From NCBI GenBank assembly GCA_025354865.1, contig JANXMB010000053.1:1-64000 (forward strand): a stretch of DNA of 64,000 nucleotides. The letters run 5' to 3'. Below the pieces are notes generated by a model. That model was not told where the DNA came from. It made no database searches and worked only from the letters and a program-made list of their open reading frames with translations. Made by a program: the position numbers and the translations under genes. Positions 1 through 8,694 of this stretch are shown piece after piece. Positions within the stretch are counted from its first letter, which is position 1; each line of letters begins with the position of its first letter. The stretch is from Acetobacteraceae bacterium (GTDB taxonomy: Bacteria; Pseudomonadota; Alphaproteobacteria; Acetobacterales; Acetobacteraceae).

Positions 1-953
1 CCGCCGGCGGTGCAGCCCGCGAACAACGCGACCGCAACCACCCCCCAGGCCGGCCAGACGGCGGCGAATTGCCCGGTCAGCAAGGCGGCGGCGGCCATCC
101 CGGCCCCGTGCACCGCCAGCGTCTGCGACGGGGTCAGGAAGCGGTCGGCGACCCAACCCCAGATCGGTCGGCTGACCGAACCCGCGATCTGATACAGCGC
201 CAGAATGCGCCCGGCGGCGATCAGGTCCATGTGCACGACGGTCGTCAGTTGCACCGTCATGAAACTGACGAAGCAGAGTTGCAGGCCGGAGAAGATGAAA
301 GTGCCGAACGAAAGTCGCCGGATGCGCCGATCCGCCAGCAACGCGAACGGCCGCACCAGCGTCTGCGCCAGCCGGTAGCGGGTCCGGTCCAGCTCGGTGT
401 CCCAGCGTTTCCTCGGAATCTCCATCAGCGCGATCAACGCGATGGCGGGCACCGTCTCGGCCAGCAAGGCGCCGCGCCAGCCGAACTGCCCGACCAACGG
501 CGGCAGCAGGAGTGCGGCGAGCACCCCGCCCAGCGGCACGCCGATCTGCCGGAACGACATGATCGTGTTGAAAATCGCTGCCGGGGTTTTCGGTGCCAGC
601 AAATGGGTGGAGGCCGGGGCCGCTGCCCCGTAGGCCAGCCCCAGCACCACTGCCGAGACGGCCAGGGCTGCCACCCCCTGCGCCGTGCCGGCGATAATCT
701 GCATGCCCAACGCCGCCAGCAGCACGACCTGGGTCGCTCGCACCCCGCCGTAGCGGCGGATCAGCGCCGGGGAGAGCAGGGCAGACAGAATGCCCACCCC
801 GTAGGCGGTGGCCACGAAGCCGCCGACCAGCGCCCCGTTCACCCCCAGATCCTGCGCCACGGCGGGCGCCAGCGCTGGCAGGGAATACAGCGACATTGTT
901 GCCAGCGTCTGCACCGCCAGCGTCGCCAACAGGGGCCAGATCGGCATTTTCAT
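1..953 (-). CDS. MFS transporter, 3' end cut by window edge
   Basis: Major facilitator superfamily permease of the inner membrane, predicted to move a small organic solute by proton coupling; the substrate cannot be told. About 317 residues are present, starting from an ATG at 953, and the C-terminus runs off the left edge. Successive hydrophobic helices are visible, as is the loop motif after TM2 (LIRRYGGVRATQV), which matches the loop of the two MFS genes at 7.5-9.9 kb (RYGPLRMSQV). It is therefore probably a more distant member of the same subfamily. Its start lies 3 bp after the stop of the alpha/beta hydrolase on the same strand, so the two are probably co-transcribed. MFS membership is firm; function is open. 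Confidence 0.85.
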   Translation of the reverse strand, partial: MKMPIWPLLATLAVQTLATMSLYSLPALAPAVAQDLGVNGALVGGFVATAYGVGILSALLSPALIRRYGGVRATQVVLLAALGMQIIAGTAQGVAALAVSAVVLGLAYGAAAPASTHLLAPKTPAAIFNTIMSFRQIGVPLGGVLAALLLPPLVGQFGWRGALLAETVPAIALIALMEIPRKRWDTELDRTRYRLAQTLVRPFALLADRRIRRLSFGTFIFSGLQLCFVSFMTVQLTTVVHMDLIAAGRILALYQIAGSVSRPIWGWVADRFLTPSQTLAVHGAGMAAAALLTGQFAAVWPAWGVVAVALFAGCTAG

Positions 954-956
954 GGT

Positions 957-1745
957 TTATAAGGCGGCCAGAAAGCGGTCGATCGCGGCGTTGGTGCGTT
1001 CCGGCGCATCCAGTTGCGGGAAGTGGCCGGTATCCTCCACGATTTCGGTCCGCAGACCCGGCACTGCGTCCGCCAGCATGGTCAGATAGGGGCTGGTTTG
1101 ACCCTGCCGCAACGATGTGCGTTCCCGCTTATCGTTGCTGAATGTCGTTTGGATCGCCATCGTCGGCACCTGCAACGACCTTAGGGAGGCGATGAGCCGA
1201 TAGGTGTCGTAGCGCTGCAAATCGGTGAGCATTTTCTCCCCCACTTGGCGCGACAGGCGTTGGGCGCGTTCGATGACCGCTTGGGCGGTGGCGGGGTTGC
1301 TCCGAGCGGTGAACATGTCGGCGAACAGGGTTTGGGCCATGGTGGCGAAGCCGTTGGGTTGGGCGAAGGCGACGCGCAAGACCGGCCCCATGGCGGCGGC
1401 GAACTGGCTGCCATCGACCAAAATCAGCCCCTTGGTCCGGTTCGGCGCCTGCAAGGCGGCCTCGATGGCGACCCGACAGCCCATGCTGTGTCCGACGAGG
1501 ACGGCGGGCGGCAGGTTCAGCGCGCGCAGGACTTCGGCGACGTCCGCGCCGTAGCGTTCGATGGAACAATCGGCGGGGGAGCCTGGGCTGGCGCCATGGC
1601 CGCGCAGATCGACTGCGACGCATTGGTGCCGGGGGGACAAATGGGCGACCTGGGCATCCCAATCGCTGAGCCCGCAGGCGAAACCGTGGACGAAGACGAT
1701 CGGCGTGCCGGCGGCGCCGGTAACGACGTGGTTGATCGGGGGCAT
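957..1745 (-). CDS. Alpha/beta-fold hydrolase
   Basis: Cytoplasmic alpha/beta hydrolase of 262 residues, an esterase/lactonase-like enzyme of unknown substrate. The oxyanion-hole motif is FVHGF (residues 18-22), the nucleophile elbow is GHSMG with Ser87, and the catalytic His is in DTGHFP near residue 241. I chose the ATG at 1745 because homology to the fold begins immediately (MPPINHVV...). The open frame extends 90 codons further upstream, but that part is compositionally unlike protein and overlaps the divergent promoter region. It is followed after 3 bp by the MFS gene, suggesting a two-gene uptake/hydrolysis unit. The 232 bp to the divergent glycosyltransferase must hold both promoters; no clear boxes were seen. 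Confidence 0.88.
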   Translation of the reverse strand: MPPINHVVTGAAGTPIVFVHGFACGLSDWDAQVAHLSPRHQCVAVDLRGHGASPGSPADCSIERYGADVAEVLRALNLPPAVLVGHSMGCRVAIEAALQAPNRTKGLILVDGSQFAAAMGPVLRVAFAQPNGFATMAQTLFADMFTARSNPATAQAVIERAQRLSRQVGEKMLTDLQRYDTYRLIASLRSLQVPTMAIQTTFSNDKRERTSLRQGQTSPYLTMLADAVPGLRTEIVEDTGHFPQLDAPERTNAAIDRFLAAL

Positions 1746-1977
1746 GGGAGGGGCCTCGGCTAGTGTCGATCCGACGTTCGTCGTGTCGCGGCGGTTCGTC
1801 AATGAAGGGGGGTGGTTCGATTGCTTAAAGGCAGAATATCGGGCAATTTCGAGTCGGTCGCGATGATCGAAGGCGGACACGCCGCAGGCCCGATCGCGCG
1901 ATCGAACATGGCATTGTATGGCGCTACGGATGCGAAAGCGAACGCGGCGCGCTCTGGACGGATGAACGGACGAACGG

Positions 1978-3066
1978 ATGAAAATTGCCCAGATCGCACC
2001 GCCTTGGATCGCCATTCCGCCGCAGAATTATGGTGGAACCGAAACAATTATCGCCTTCATCGTCGAAGAATTGGTCGCGCAGGGCCACGATGTCACCTTG
2101 TTCGCGTCGGGCGATTCCGTCACCTCGGCGAAACTCGTGTCGTTTTATCCGCAGTCCCTGCTGGCCGAGGGCGTGCCATGGCAGGCGCATATGAAGGCTT
2201 ATTACCACCTCGCGAAGTCGATCGAACGGGCTGGCGAGTTCGACGTGATCCATACGCATCTTTCCTCCACCGCCGACATGTACCTGTTCCCGCTGATGGC
2301 GGGTCTGGCCACGCCGCACGTCACCACCATGCATTCGAATTTTCCGTTCGATCGGGTCAACGATTGGACGGGGGATGCGGATAAATACTTCCTCGAATGG
2401 ATCGCAACCGCGCCGCTGGCGACCGTCAGCCGCAAAGCGCGGGAGAACATTCCATACAAGGTCGATGTTGCCGGGGTCGTGCATCTGGGCGTGCCGATGC
2501 AGCACTATCTTTACGCGGATCGCGCACCCGGCGATTATTTCGCCTGGTTGGGCCGGTTCACCGAGGAAAAAGGCCCGCATCTCGCCATTCGGGCGGCGCA
2601 GCAAGCCGGCGTGAAGCTTGTTCTGGCCGGCATCGTGGAGCACGATTTTCCTCGGTCGGTCGATTACTTCAAGCAACAGATCGAACCGCATATCGACAAC
2701 GACCGTATTCGTTACATCGGCCCGGTGAACATGGAACAGAAGGTCGCATTGCTGGGCGGAGCGCGCGGCTTCCTCAATCCCATCGCCTGGGAAGAACCGG
2801 GCGCCACCGTCGTCATCGAAGCCATGGCGCTGGGGTGCCCGGTGATCGGTTTTGCGCGCGGTGTCGTGCCGGAACTGATCGTGCACGGCGAAACCGGGTT
2901 CTTGGTTCACACCGTCGAGGAAATGGTCGCCTGCATTCCCCGCATCGGCGAAATTGATCGCCGCGCGACGCACGACCATGTGGACCGCAATTTCTCGGCC
3001 CGCTCGATGGCCGAGAAATATGTCGCGATCTATCGGGCGCTGGGTGCGAAGGATTCCTCGGCGTAG
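1978..3066 (+). CDS. Glycosyltransferase family 4 (GT-B fold)
   Basis: Retaining GT-B glycosyltransferase of 362 residues, expected to move a sugar from a nucleotide-sugar donor to an exopolysaccharide, glycolipid or small acceptor. The N-terminal acceptor domain has the GT4 loop YGGTE (residues 18-22). The C-terminal donor domain has the E-x7-E motif (Glu273 and Glu281, within WEEPGATVVIEAMALG) and the EKGPHLAI segment typical of GT4. It begins with MKIAQIAPPW, a common start of this family, at an ATG preceded by a weak purine-rich stretch. It stands alone: the next gene is 88 bp downstream and unrelated in function. The acceptor cannot be inferred. Confidence 0.88.
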   Translation: MKIAQIAPPWIAIPPQNYGGTETIIAFIVEELVAQGHDVTLFASGDSVTSAKLVSFYPQSLLAEGVPWQAHMKAYYHLAKSIERAGEFDVIHTHLSSTADMYLFPLMAGLATPHVTTMHSNFPFDRVNDWTGDADKYFLEWIATAPLATVSRKARENIPYKVDVAGVVHLGVPMQHYLYADRAPGDYFAWLGRFTEEKGPHLAIRAAQQAGVKLVLAGIVEHDFPRSVDYFKQQIEPHIDNDRIRYIGPVNMEQKVALLGGARGFLNPIAWEEPGATVVIEAMALGCPVIGFARGVVPELIVHGETGFLVHTVEEMVACIPRIGEIDRRATHDHVDRNFSARSMAEKYVAIYRALGAKDSSA

Positions 3067-3154
3067 CAGGCTGCCGCGCCGCATCGCTAGCTAACTTGCC
3101 GCGATCCGACCCCGAGCCTACCTTTGGCGGCAACATTGCTCCGGAGGGAAACCC

Positions 3155-4810
3155 ATGCGCGTCGCCGATGCCATCGTTGAAATTCTCAAACGGGAAGGGA
3201 CCGATACGCTCTTCTGCTTTCCCACCACCTCGATCATCGAAAATGCGGTCGCCGGCGGCATCCGCCCGGTGATCTGCCGGCAGGAACGCGTCGGCGTCCA
3301 CATGGCCGACGGCTATGCTCGGGTCACCAACGGCAAGCCGCCCGGCGTTTTCGCCATGCAGTACGGTCCCGGCGCCGAAAACGCCTTTGCCGGCATTGCG
3401 TCGGCCTATTCGGACTCGTCGCCGGTACTGTTCCTGCCGCTGGCCCAGGCGCGGGATCAATCGCAAATCTTCCCGACCTTCCGTTCGAACGTCAGCTACG
3501 CCTCGGTCACCAAACAGGTCGAGGAAATTCGCATGCCCGGTTCGGTGCCCGCCGTCATGCGGCGCGCCTTCAACGCCCTGAAAAACGGCCGCATGGGGCC
3601 GGCGATGGTCGAGGTGCCGCGCGATCTCGTGGACACCGACATCGGCACCGACGTGCTGAACTACACCCCGATCAAACCGACCATATCGGCACCGAATCCG
3701 TCCGACGTGGACGACGCCGCACGCCGGTTGCTGGCTGCAGCGGCGCCGGCGATCCTGGCCGGGCAGGGGGTGCTTTACGCCGAGGCATCGGCCGAACTCG
3801 TCGCGCTGGCGGAATTGTTGCAAGCCCCCGTCATGACGACCGTAGACGGCAAAAGCGCCTTTCCCGAAAACCACCCCCTCGCGCTCGGTTCCGGCGGCAA
3901 CACCTTCAACGGGCCGGGGCAGATGTATTTCTATTCCAAAACCGATCTGATTTTCGCGATCGGAACCGGACTCAACAACCATCCGCTGACCACCCCGCCG
4001 CTGCCCAAGGGCGTGCCCATCGTGCATGCCACGAACGACACCCGCGACCTGCATAAAACCAACGAAACCGAAATCGCGCTGCTCGGCGATGCTCGGCTCA
4101 CGCTGAAAGACCTGATCGTCGCGGTGAAGGAACGTTTGGCGGGCAAGCTGCTCAATCGCAATCCGGCGGTGGAATTGGCAACTGAACGCGCGGCATGGGA
4201 AGCGCGCTGGCATGCCAAATTGAATTCGGCGGAAACCCCGATGACCCCGTATCGGGTGATGCACGAGTTCATGCGGGTGGTCGATCCCGCCGGCGCCATC
4301 GTCACCCACGATTCCGGCAGCCCGCGCGACCAGTTGCTGCCGTTCTACAAAGCCACCACCCCGCGCGGCTATCTCGGCTGGGGCAAATCCCATCAGTTGG
4401 GCACCGGTCTGGGGCTGGCGATCGGGGCAAAGGTCGCCGCGCCGGACAAATTCTGTGTCAACTTCATGGGCGACGCTGCGTTCGGCATGGTCGGGCTCGA
4501 TTTCGAAACCGCCGTGCGGGCCGGCATTCCGATCCTGACCATTGTGCTGAACAACAACACGATGGCGATCGAAATTCCGCATATGAAACTGTCGCACGAC
4601 GTGCACAACGCCCGCGACCTCGGCGGCAACTATGCCGATCTGGCCAAGACCCTCGGCGGCTGGAGCGAGCGTGTGTCCGACCCCGGCGATGTCGGCAATG
4701 CCATCCTGCGGGCCAAACGCGCGACCGAGGAAGGTCATGCCTGCCTGCTGGAATTCATGACCTCGGCCGAGACCGCGTTTTCCCACCGTGGCGGACGGGC
4801 AGACCATTGA
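3155..4810 (+). CDS. Thiamine-diphosphate-dependent enzyme, acetolactate synthase / benzoylformate decarboxylase-like
   Basis: A 551-residue cytoplasmic ThDP enzyme of the POX/ALS/BFD superfamily, which cleaves or forms C-C bonds next to a carbonyl (2-keto acid decarboxylation or carboligation). The pyrimidine-binding domain carries the catalytic Glu in RQERVGVHMADGYAR (Glu44). A central TH3-like domain follows. The PP domain has the Mg/diphosphate motif starting at GDAAFG (residues 439-444) and ending at the NNN at 466-468. The usual GDG is GDA here. The next gene overlaps its stop (TGATG), so it is translationally coupled to an enoyl-CoA hydratase and part of a catabolic-looking run. No ALS small subunit is adjacent, which argues against branched-chain amino acid synthesis. 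Substrate unknown. Confidence 0.85.
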   Translation: MRVADAIVEILKREGTDTLFCFPTTSIIENAVAGGIRPVICRQERVGVHMADGYARVTNGKPPGVFAMQYGPGAENAFAGIASAYSDSSPVLFLPLAQARDQSQIFPTFRSNVSYASVTKQVEEIRMPGSVPAVMRRAFNALKNGRMGPAMVEVPRDLVDTDIGTDVLNYTPIKPTISAPNPSDVDDAARRLLAAAAPAILAGQGVLYAEASAELVALAELLQAPVMTTVDGKSAFPENHPLALGSGGNTFNGPGQMYFYSKTDLIFAIGTGLNNHPLTTPPLPKGVPIVHATNDTRDLHKTNETEIALLGDARLTLKDLIVAVKERLAGKLLNRNPAVELATERAAWEARWHAKLNSAETPMTPYRVMHEFMRVVDPAGAIVTHDSGSPRDQLLPFYKATTPRGYLGWGKSHQLGTGLGLAIGAKVAAPDKFCVNFMGDAAFGMVGLDFETAVRAGIPILTIVLNNNTMAIEIPHMKLSHDVHNARDLGGNYADLAKTLGGWSERVSDPGDVGNAILRAKRATEEGHACLLEFMTSAETAFSHRGGRADH

Positions 4811-5604
4811 TGGACGACGAAATTCTGGCGCGGGTCGACAATGGCGTGGCCGTTGTCGTCCTGAACCGGCCGGCGCGCTTCAACGCGCTGACCGCCGGGA
4901 TGATCCAAGGGCTGACCGGTCTGCTGGCCGGCTATGCCGCCGATCCCGCGATTGGCTGCGTCGTGCTGACCGGCGCCGGCAAGGGGTTTTGTTCCGGCGG
5001 CGATGTCGCGATGCAGGCGGCGACCGCCGGTAAATCCACCTTGTCGCCGGAACAACGCGCGGACGGGCTGCGCGCCGGCATGGTCGCCTCGCAACTGCTG
5101 CACGACATGCCGAAACCCACCATCGCCATGGTGAATGGGGTCGCGGCGGGGGCGGGAATGTCGCTAGCGCTCGCCTGCGATCTGCGCATCGTCGGGGCCA
5201 GCGGGCGGATGACGGTGGCGTTTCCCAAAGTCGGCCTGTCCGGCGATTACGGCGGCAGCTATTTTCTGACCCGGATCGTCGGGCCGGCGAAAGCGCGGGA
5301 GTTGTATTTCACCTCCGAAATGTTGGACAGCGCCCGTCTGCTTGCGCTGGGTCTGGCGAGCCGGGTTGCATCGGACGAAACGCTGGAAGCCGAAACGATG
5401 GCATTGGCGCGGGAATTCGCCGACGGCCCGCGGATGGCGTGGCGCTACATCAAGCGCAACATGAAGGCGGCGGAAGAAGGCACCCTGTCGGATACGCTCG
5501 ATTCCGAGGCGTACGGCATGCTGCGCACCCGTGAAACCGCCGATCATGCGGAAGCGGCAAAAGCCTTCGTCGAAAAGCGCAAACCGATTTTCAACGGACG
5601 GTAG
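4810..5604 (+). CDS. Enoyl-CoA hydratase/isomerase family protein (PaaG-like)
   Basis: Crotonase-fold protein of 264 residues acting on an acyl-CoA. The two oxyanion-hole segments are visible: GKGFCSGGD (about residues 57-65) and NGVAAGAGMSLALACD (about 100-115). In the region where classical hydratases have a catalytic Glu the sequence reads VGLSGDYGGSYFL, with Asp, which resembles ring-isomerase types such as PaaG more than plain beta-oxidation hydratases. The ATG overlaps the upstream TPP-enzyme stop by one base. A monooxygenase starts 4 bp after its stop, so the three form one operon. Precise reaction unknown. Confidence 0.88.
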   Translation: MDDEILARVDNGVAVVVLNRPARFNALTAGMIQGLTGLLAGYAADPAIGCVVLTGAGKGFCSGGDVAMQAATAGKSTLSPEQRADGLRAGMVASQLLHDMPKPTIAMVNGVAAGAGMSLALACDLRIVGASGRMTVAFPKVGLSGDYGGSYFLTRIVGPAKARELYFTSEMLDSARLLALGLASRVASDETLEAETMALAREFADGPRMAWRYIKRNMKAAEEGTLSDTLDSEAYGMLRTRETADHAEAAKAFVEKRKPIFNGR

Positions 5605-5608
5605 GACG

Positions 5609-7507
5609 ATGGTTACCAACGACGAAGCCTTGCTCGATCTCGCGCTGTCCGGCGCCGACGTCGCACCGATGCTGATGGTTATCGTGCATCTGTCGGGGGA
5701 AGAGCATTGGCTCGACGAGGTTGCGCCCTTCATCGCCGGTCCGTGGAATTTTCATGAATCGGCGCCGGAGGCCTTGAAACAGCGGATGCGGGCGCGGTTG
5801 AAGGCGATATTGTTGGACTATGCCGCGACCGGTCGGCCGCTGCCGCCCGAACCCCCGGCGCATCTGTTGCACCGGATGCTCGCGGCCGGCGTCGGTGGAC
5901 CGATCCCGGAAGAATACATGCCGATGATCCGCGAAGAAACGATGCTCGACGACCACGATCCGAAAACGGTGCCCTGGCGCACCGAACCCAAGGACCGGGA
6001 GGGGTTTCTCGCCGTCGTGGTCGGGGCCGGCGTGTCGGGCCTTTGCATGGCGATCAAGCTGCAAGAAGCCGGCATTCCCTTTGTCGTCGTCGAGAGGAAC
6101 GCAACCGTCGGCGGCACGTGGTTGGAAAATGCCTATCCCGGCTGCGGCGTCGATACGCCCAACCATTTCTACTCGTTATCGTTCGAGCCGAATCACGATT
6201 GGACCGAGCACTTTTCCAAGCGCGACGAGTTGTGGGCGTATATGGAGAGGGTTGCGGATAAATACGACATCCGCCGACATATCCGCTTCCGCACCGAAGT
6301 TACTGCCGCCGTGTACGACGAGACGAACGAACGGTGGGCGGTGACGCTGCGCGACGCGGATGGGCGGACCGAAACGATCCAGGCCAATGCCTTTATCAGC
6401 GCGGTCGGCCAGCTCAATCGACCGTCGATTCCCGATTTTGCCGGATTGGCCGATTTTGCCGGCCCGGTGTTCCATACCGCGCGTTGGGATGCGTCGCAGG
6501 ATCTGCGCGGCAAGCGGGTGGCGATGATCGGCACTGGGGCGAGCGGCATGCAGGTCGGCCCGACCATCGCCCCCGATGTCGCCCACCTCACGATTTTTCA
6601 ACGATCGGCGCATTGGGCGGTTTCGAACCCGAATTATCACGCCGCCGTCGGCCCCGGCAAAATGGCGGCGCTGAAACATATCCCGTTCTATGCGAAATGG
6701 TACCGGTTTCAGTTGATGTGGGCATCGTCGGATGGGCTTCACGCCTCGCTGCATGTCGATCCCGACTGGCCGACGCCGGATACGTCGCTCAATGCCGCGA
6801 ATCAGAAATTCCGCGACGACATCGAGGCTTATATTCGATCGCAGGTGGGGGATCGTTCGGATCTGTTGGCCAAAGTCGTGCCGCCCTATCCGCCGTACGG
6901 CAAGCGCATGCTGCGGGACAACCACTGGTACAAATCCCTCGTGCGCGACAACGTCACGCTGACCGACGATCCCATCGATCGGATCGAGGCCGATGCGATC
7001 GTCACCAAAGACGGCACCCGGCACGCGGTCGATGCGATCGTGCTGGCCACCGGCTTCGAGGCGCAGAAAATGCTGTGGCCGATGCATGTGCAGGGCCGTG
7101 GCGGGCAAACTATCCGCGATGTCTGGGGCGAGGACAATCCGCGCGCGCATCTGGGCATCGTCGTGCCCGGCTTCCCCAATATGTTCATGCTCTACGGCCC
7201 TGGCACCAACCTCGCGCATGGCGGCAGCGCCATCTACCACACCGAATGCCAAGTCCGGTACATCATGCAATGCCTGCGGGAATTGCTGGAAACCGGGGCG
7301 AAAGCGATGGATTGCAAGCGGGAGCCGCACGACGCCTTCAACGCCTTGCTGGACGCAACCCATGCCAACATGGTTTGGGCGCATCGCGGTGTCGGCAACT
7401 GGTACAAGAACAAGGGCGGCCGGGTCGTTACCAACTCGCCGTTCCGCCTCGTGGATTATCGCCGGATGACGGAAAAACTCGACCGGAACGATTTTACCTT
7501 CGCCTGA
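5609..7507 (+). CDS. Flavin monooxygenase, Baeyer-Villiger / 4-hydroxyacetophenone monooxygenase type
   Basis: FAD- and NADPH-dependent class B monooxygenase of 632 residues, expected to insert oxygen next to a ketone carbonyl to give an ester or lactone. A roughly 130-residue N-terminal extension, as in 4-hydroxyacetophenone monooxygenases, precedes the FAD dinucleotide-binding motif GAGVSG (139-144). The Baeyer-Villiger fingerprint FxGxxxHxxxW(P/D) is present as FAGPVFHTARWD (283-294), and the NADPH motif GTGASG at 308-313. The ATG at 5609 lies 4 bp after the hydratase stop and fits the family; an in-frame upstream extension overlaps the hydratase and is not needed. With a TPP enzyme, a crotonase and two MFS pumps, it suggests degradation of an aromatic or alicyclic ketone (inference). 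Confidence 0.9.
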   Translation: MVTNDEALLDLALSGADVAPMLMVIVHLSGEEHWLDEVAPFIAGPWNFHESAPEALKQRMRARLKAILLDYAATGRPLPPEPPAHLLHRMLAAGVGGPIPEEYMPMIREETMLDDHDPKTVPWRTEPKDREGFLAVVVGAGVSGLCMAIKLQEAGIPFVVVERNATVGGTWLENAYPGCGVDTPNHFYSLSFEPNHDWTEHFSKRDELWAYMERVADKYDIRRHIRFRTEVTAAVYDETNERWAVTLRDADGRTETIQANAFISAVGQLNRPSIPDFAGLADFAGPVFHTARWDASQDLRGKRVAMIGTGASGMQVGPTIAPDVAHLTIFQRSAHWAVSNPNYHAAVGPGKMAALKHIPFYAKWYRFQLMWASSDGLHASLHVDPDWPTPDTSLNAANQKFRDDIEAYIRSQVGDRSDLLAKVVPPYPPYGKRMLRDNHWYKSLVRDNVTLTDDPIDRIEADAIVTKDGTRHAVDAIVLATGFEAQKMLWPMHVQGRGGQTIRDVWGEDNPRAHLGIVVPGFPNMFMLYGPGTNLAHGGSAIYHTECQVRYIMQCLRELLETGAKAMDCKREPHDAFNALLDATHANMVWAHRGVGNWYKNKGGRVVTNSPFRLVDYRRMTEKLDRNDFTFA

Positions 7508-7514
7508 GCATGAA

Positions 7515-8693
7515 ATGAACCGCCTGCTCCTTCTCGCGCTGGGGTCGATGTTCCTGCAGCAGACGTTCGTGAGCATCGGCAAGGTGCTGCCGGCGGTCGT
7601 GGCACCGGCGATCATCGCCGATCTCGGCTTCGACCCCGCGCTGGTCGGGGTGTATTTCGGGCTGACGTCGTTCTTCGCGCTGCTCACGCAAATGAGCTGC
7701 GGGAGTTTCATCGTCCGCTACGGCCCCCTGCGCATGAGCCAGGTGGCGCTGGTGCTGCTCGCTTTCGGGACGTTGTGCATGAGCGAGGGCGCGCGGCCGA
7801 TGTTCCTGCTGTCGGCGCTGGTCGGCGGGGGCGGGGCGGCGATTTCCACCCCCACCAGCTCGCAATTATTGGGTCGCTGGTCGCCGCCGCGGCTGGCGCC
7901 GCTGGTGTTTTCGCTCAAGCAGACGGCGGTGCCGGCAGGCTTGCTGATCGGCGGCGCGCTGGGGCCGACGATGGCGGCAATGCTGGGCTGGCGCGATACC
8001 GTGCTGATCAGTGCGGCCGCGTGCTTTGCCTTCGCCTTCATGCTGCAACCGCTGCGCAAAACCTTCGACGTCGATCGCGATCCGGCCCGAGGCTTCAAAC
8101 TGTCCGACGCCCCGTCCACCGTGCGCTCGGTGCTGCGCGATCCAGCCTTGCGCAATCTGGCCTTCGCGGCTTTTGCGTTCAACGGCATGCAGCAGGCGAT
8201 GACCGCGTATTTCGTCATCTACATGACCACGATCGGCTACGATCTGGTCTCGGCCGGCTATATCTTCTCCGCCGCCGTCGCGGTTGCCGTGCCGTGCCGA
8301 ATCCTATGGGGCTGGCTGGGCAGTTTTCACGTGGCGCCCCGGTTGGTGATGGCGGGGCTGGCCCTGGGGATTGCCTTCAGCGGCGCGCTGACCGGATTGT
8401 TCAATGCGTCCTGGCCGTTGGCGGCCATTGGTCTGGTGGCGGCGATCCTAAGTGCCTCGGCGATGTCCTGGCACGGTATTCTCCTGGCCGAGACCGCTCG
8501 GCTGGCGCCGCCGGGCATGACGGGGGCGGTGACCGGCGGCGTGCTGTCGTTCGGGCAGATGGGTGCGCTGCTGGGGCCGTTGGTCTACGCGGCCTTGCTG
8601 GGGCTGACCGGCAGCTACGGCATCGGTTTCGCGGTCTGCGGCGTGCCCAGCCTGTGCGTCGGGATCCGCCTGCTGCGGCGGAAGTCGGCCTAG
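7515..8693 (+). CDS. MFS transporter (first of a tandem pair)
   Basis: Inner-membrane major facilitator permease of 392 residues with about twelve hydrophobic helices. Recognisable blocks are the TM2-TM3 loop RYGPLRMSQVAL, SSQLLGRWSPPRLAP, FNGMQQAMTAYFVIYMT and WHGILLAETARLAP. All recur almost unchanged in the next gene, so the pair arose by tandem duplication. The start lies 7 bp downstream of the monooxygenase stop, so it probably belongs to the same operon and may import the ketone substrate or export a product. Substrate not inferable from sequence. Confidence 0.88.
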   Translation: MNRLLLLALGSMFLQQTFVSIGKVLPAVVAPAIIADLGFDPALVGVYFGLTSFFALLTQMSCGSFIVRYGPLRMSQVALVLLAFGTLCMSEGARPMFLLSALVGGGGAAISTPTSSQLLGRWSPPRLAPLVFSLKQTAVPAGLLIGGALGPTMAAMLGWRDTVLISAAACFAFAFMLQPLRKTFDVDRDPARGFKLSDAPSTVRSVLRDPALRNLAFAAFAFNGMQQAMTAYFVIYMTTIGYDLVSAGYIFSAAVAVAVPCRILWGWLGSFHVAPRLVMAGLALGIAFSGALTGLFNASWPLAAIGLVAAILSASAMSWHGILLAETARLAPPGMTGAVTGGVLSFGQMGALLGPLVYAALLGLTGSYGIGFAVCGVPSLCVGIRLLRRKSA

Positions 8694-8694
8694 C

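Noticed and set aside
2813-4807. 664-codon antisense frame over the TPP enzyme gene
   Set aside because: Shadow frame with typical low-complexity GC-rich composition; the plus-strand TPP enzyme has all catalytic motifs.
8465-8490. Sigma-54-like promoter words (TGGCACGG...) around 8.47 and 9.65 kb
   Set aside because: They lie inside conserved coding segments (WHGIL) of the MFS pair, lack correct -12 spacing and are explained by protein conservation.
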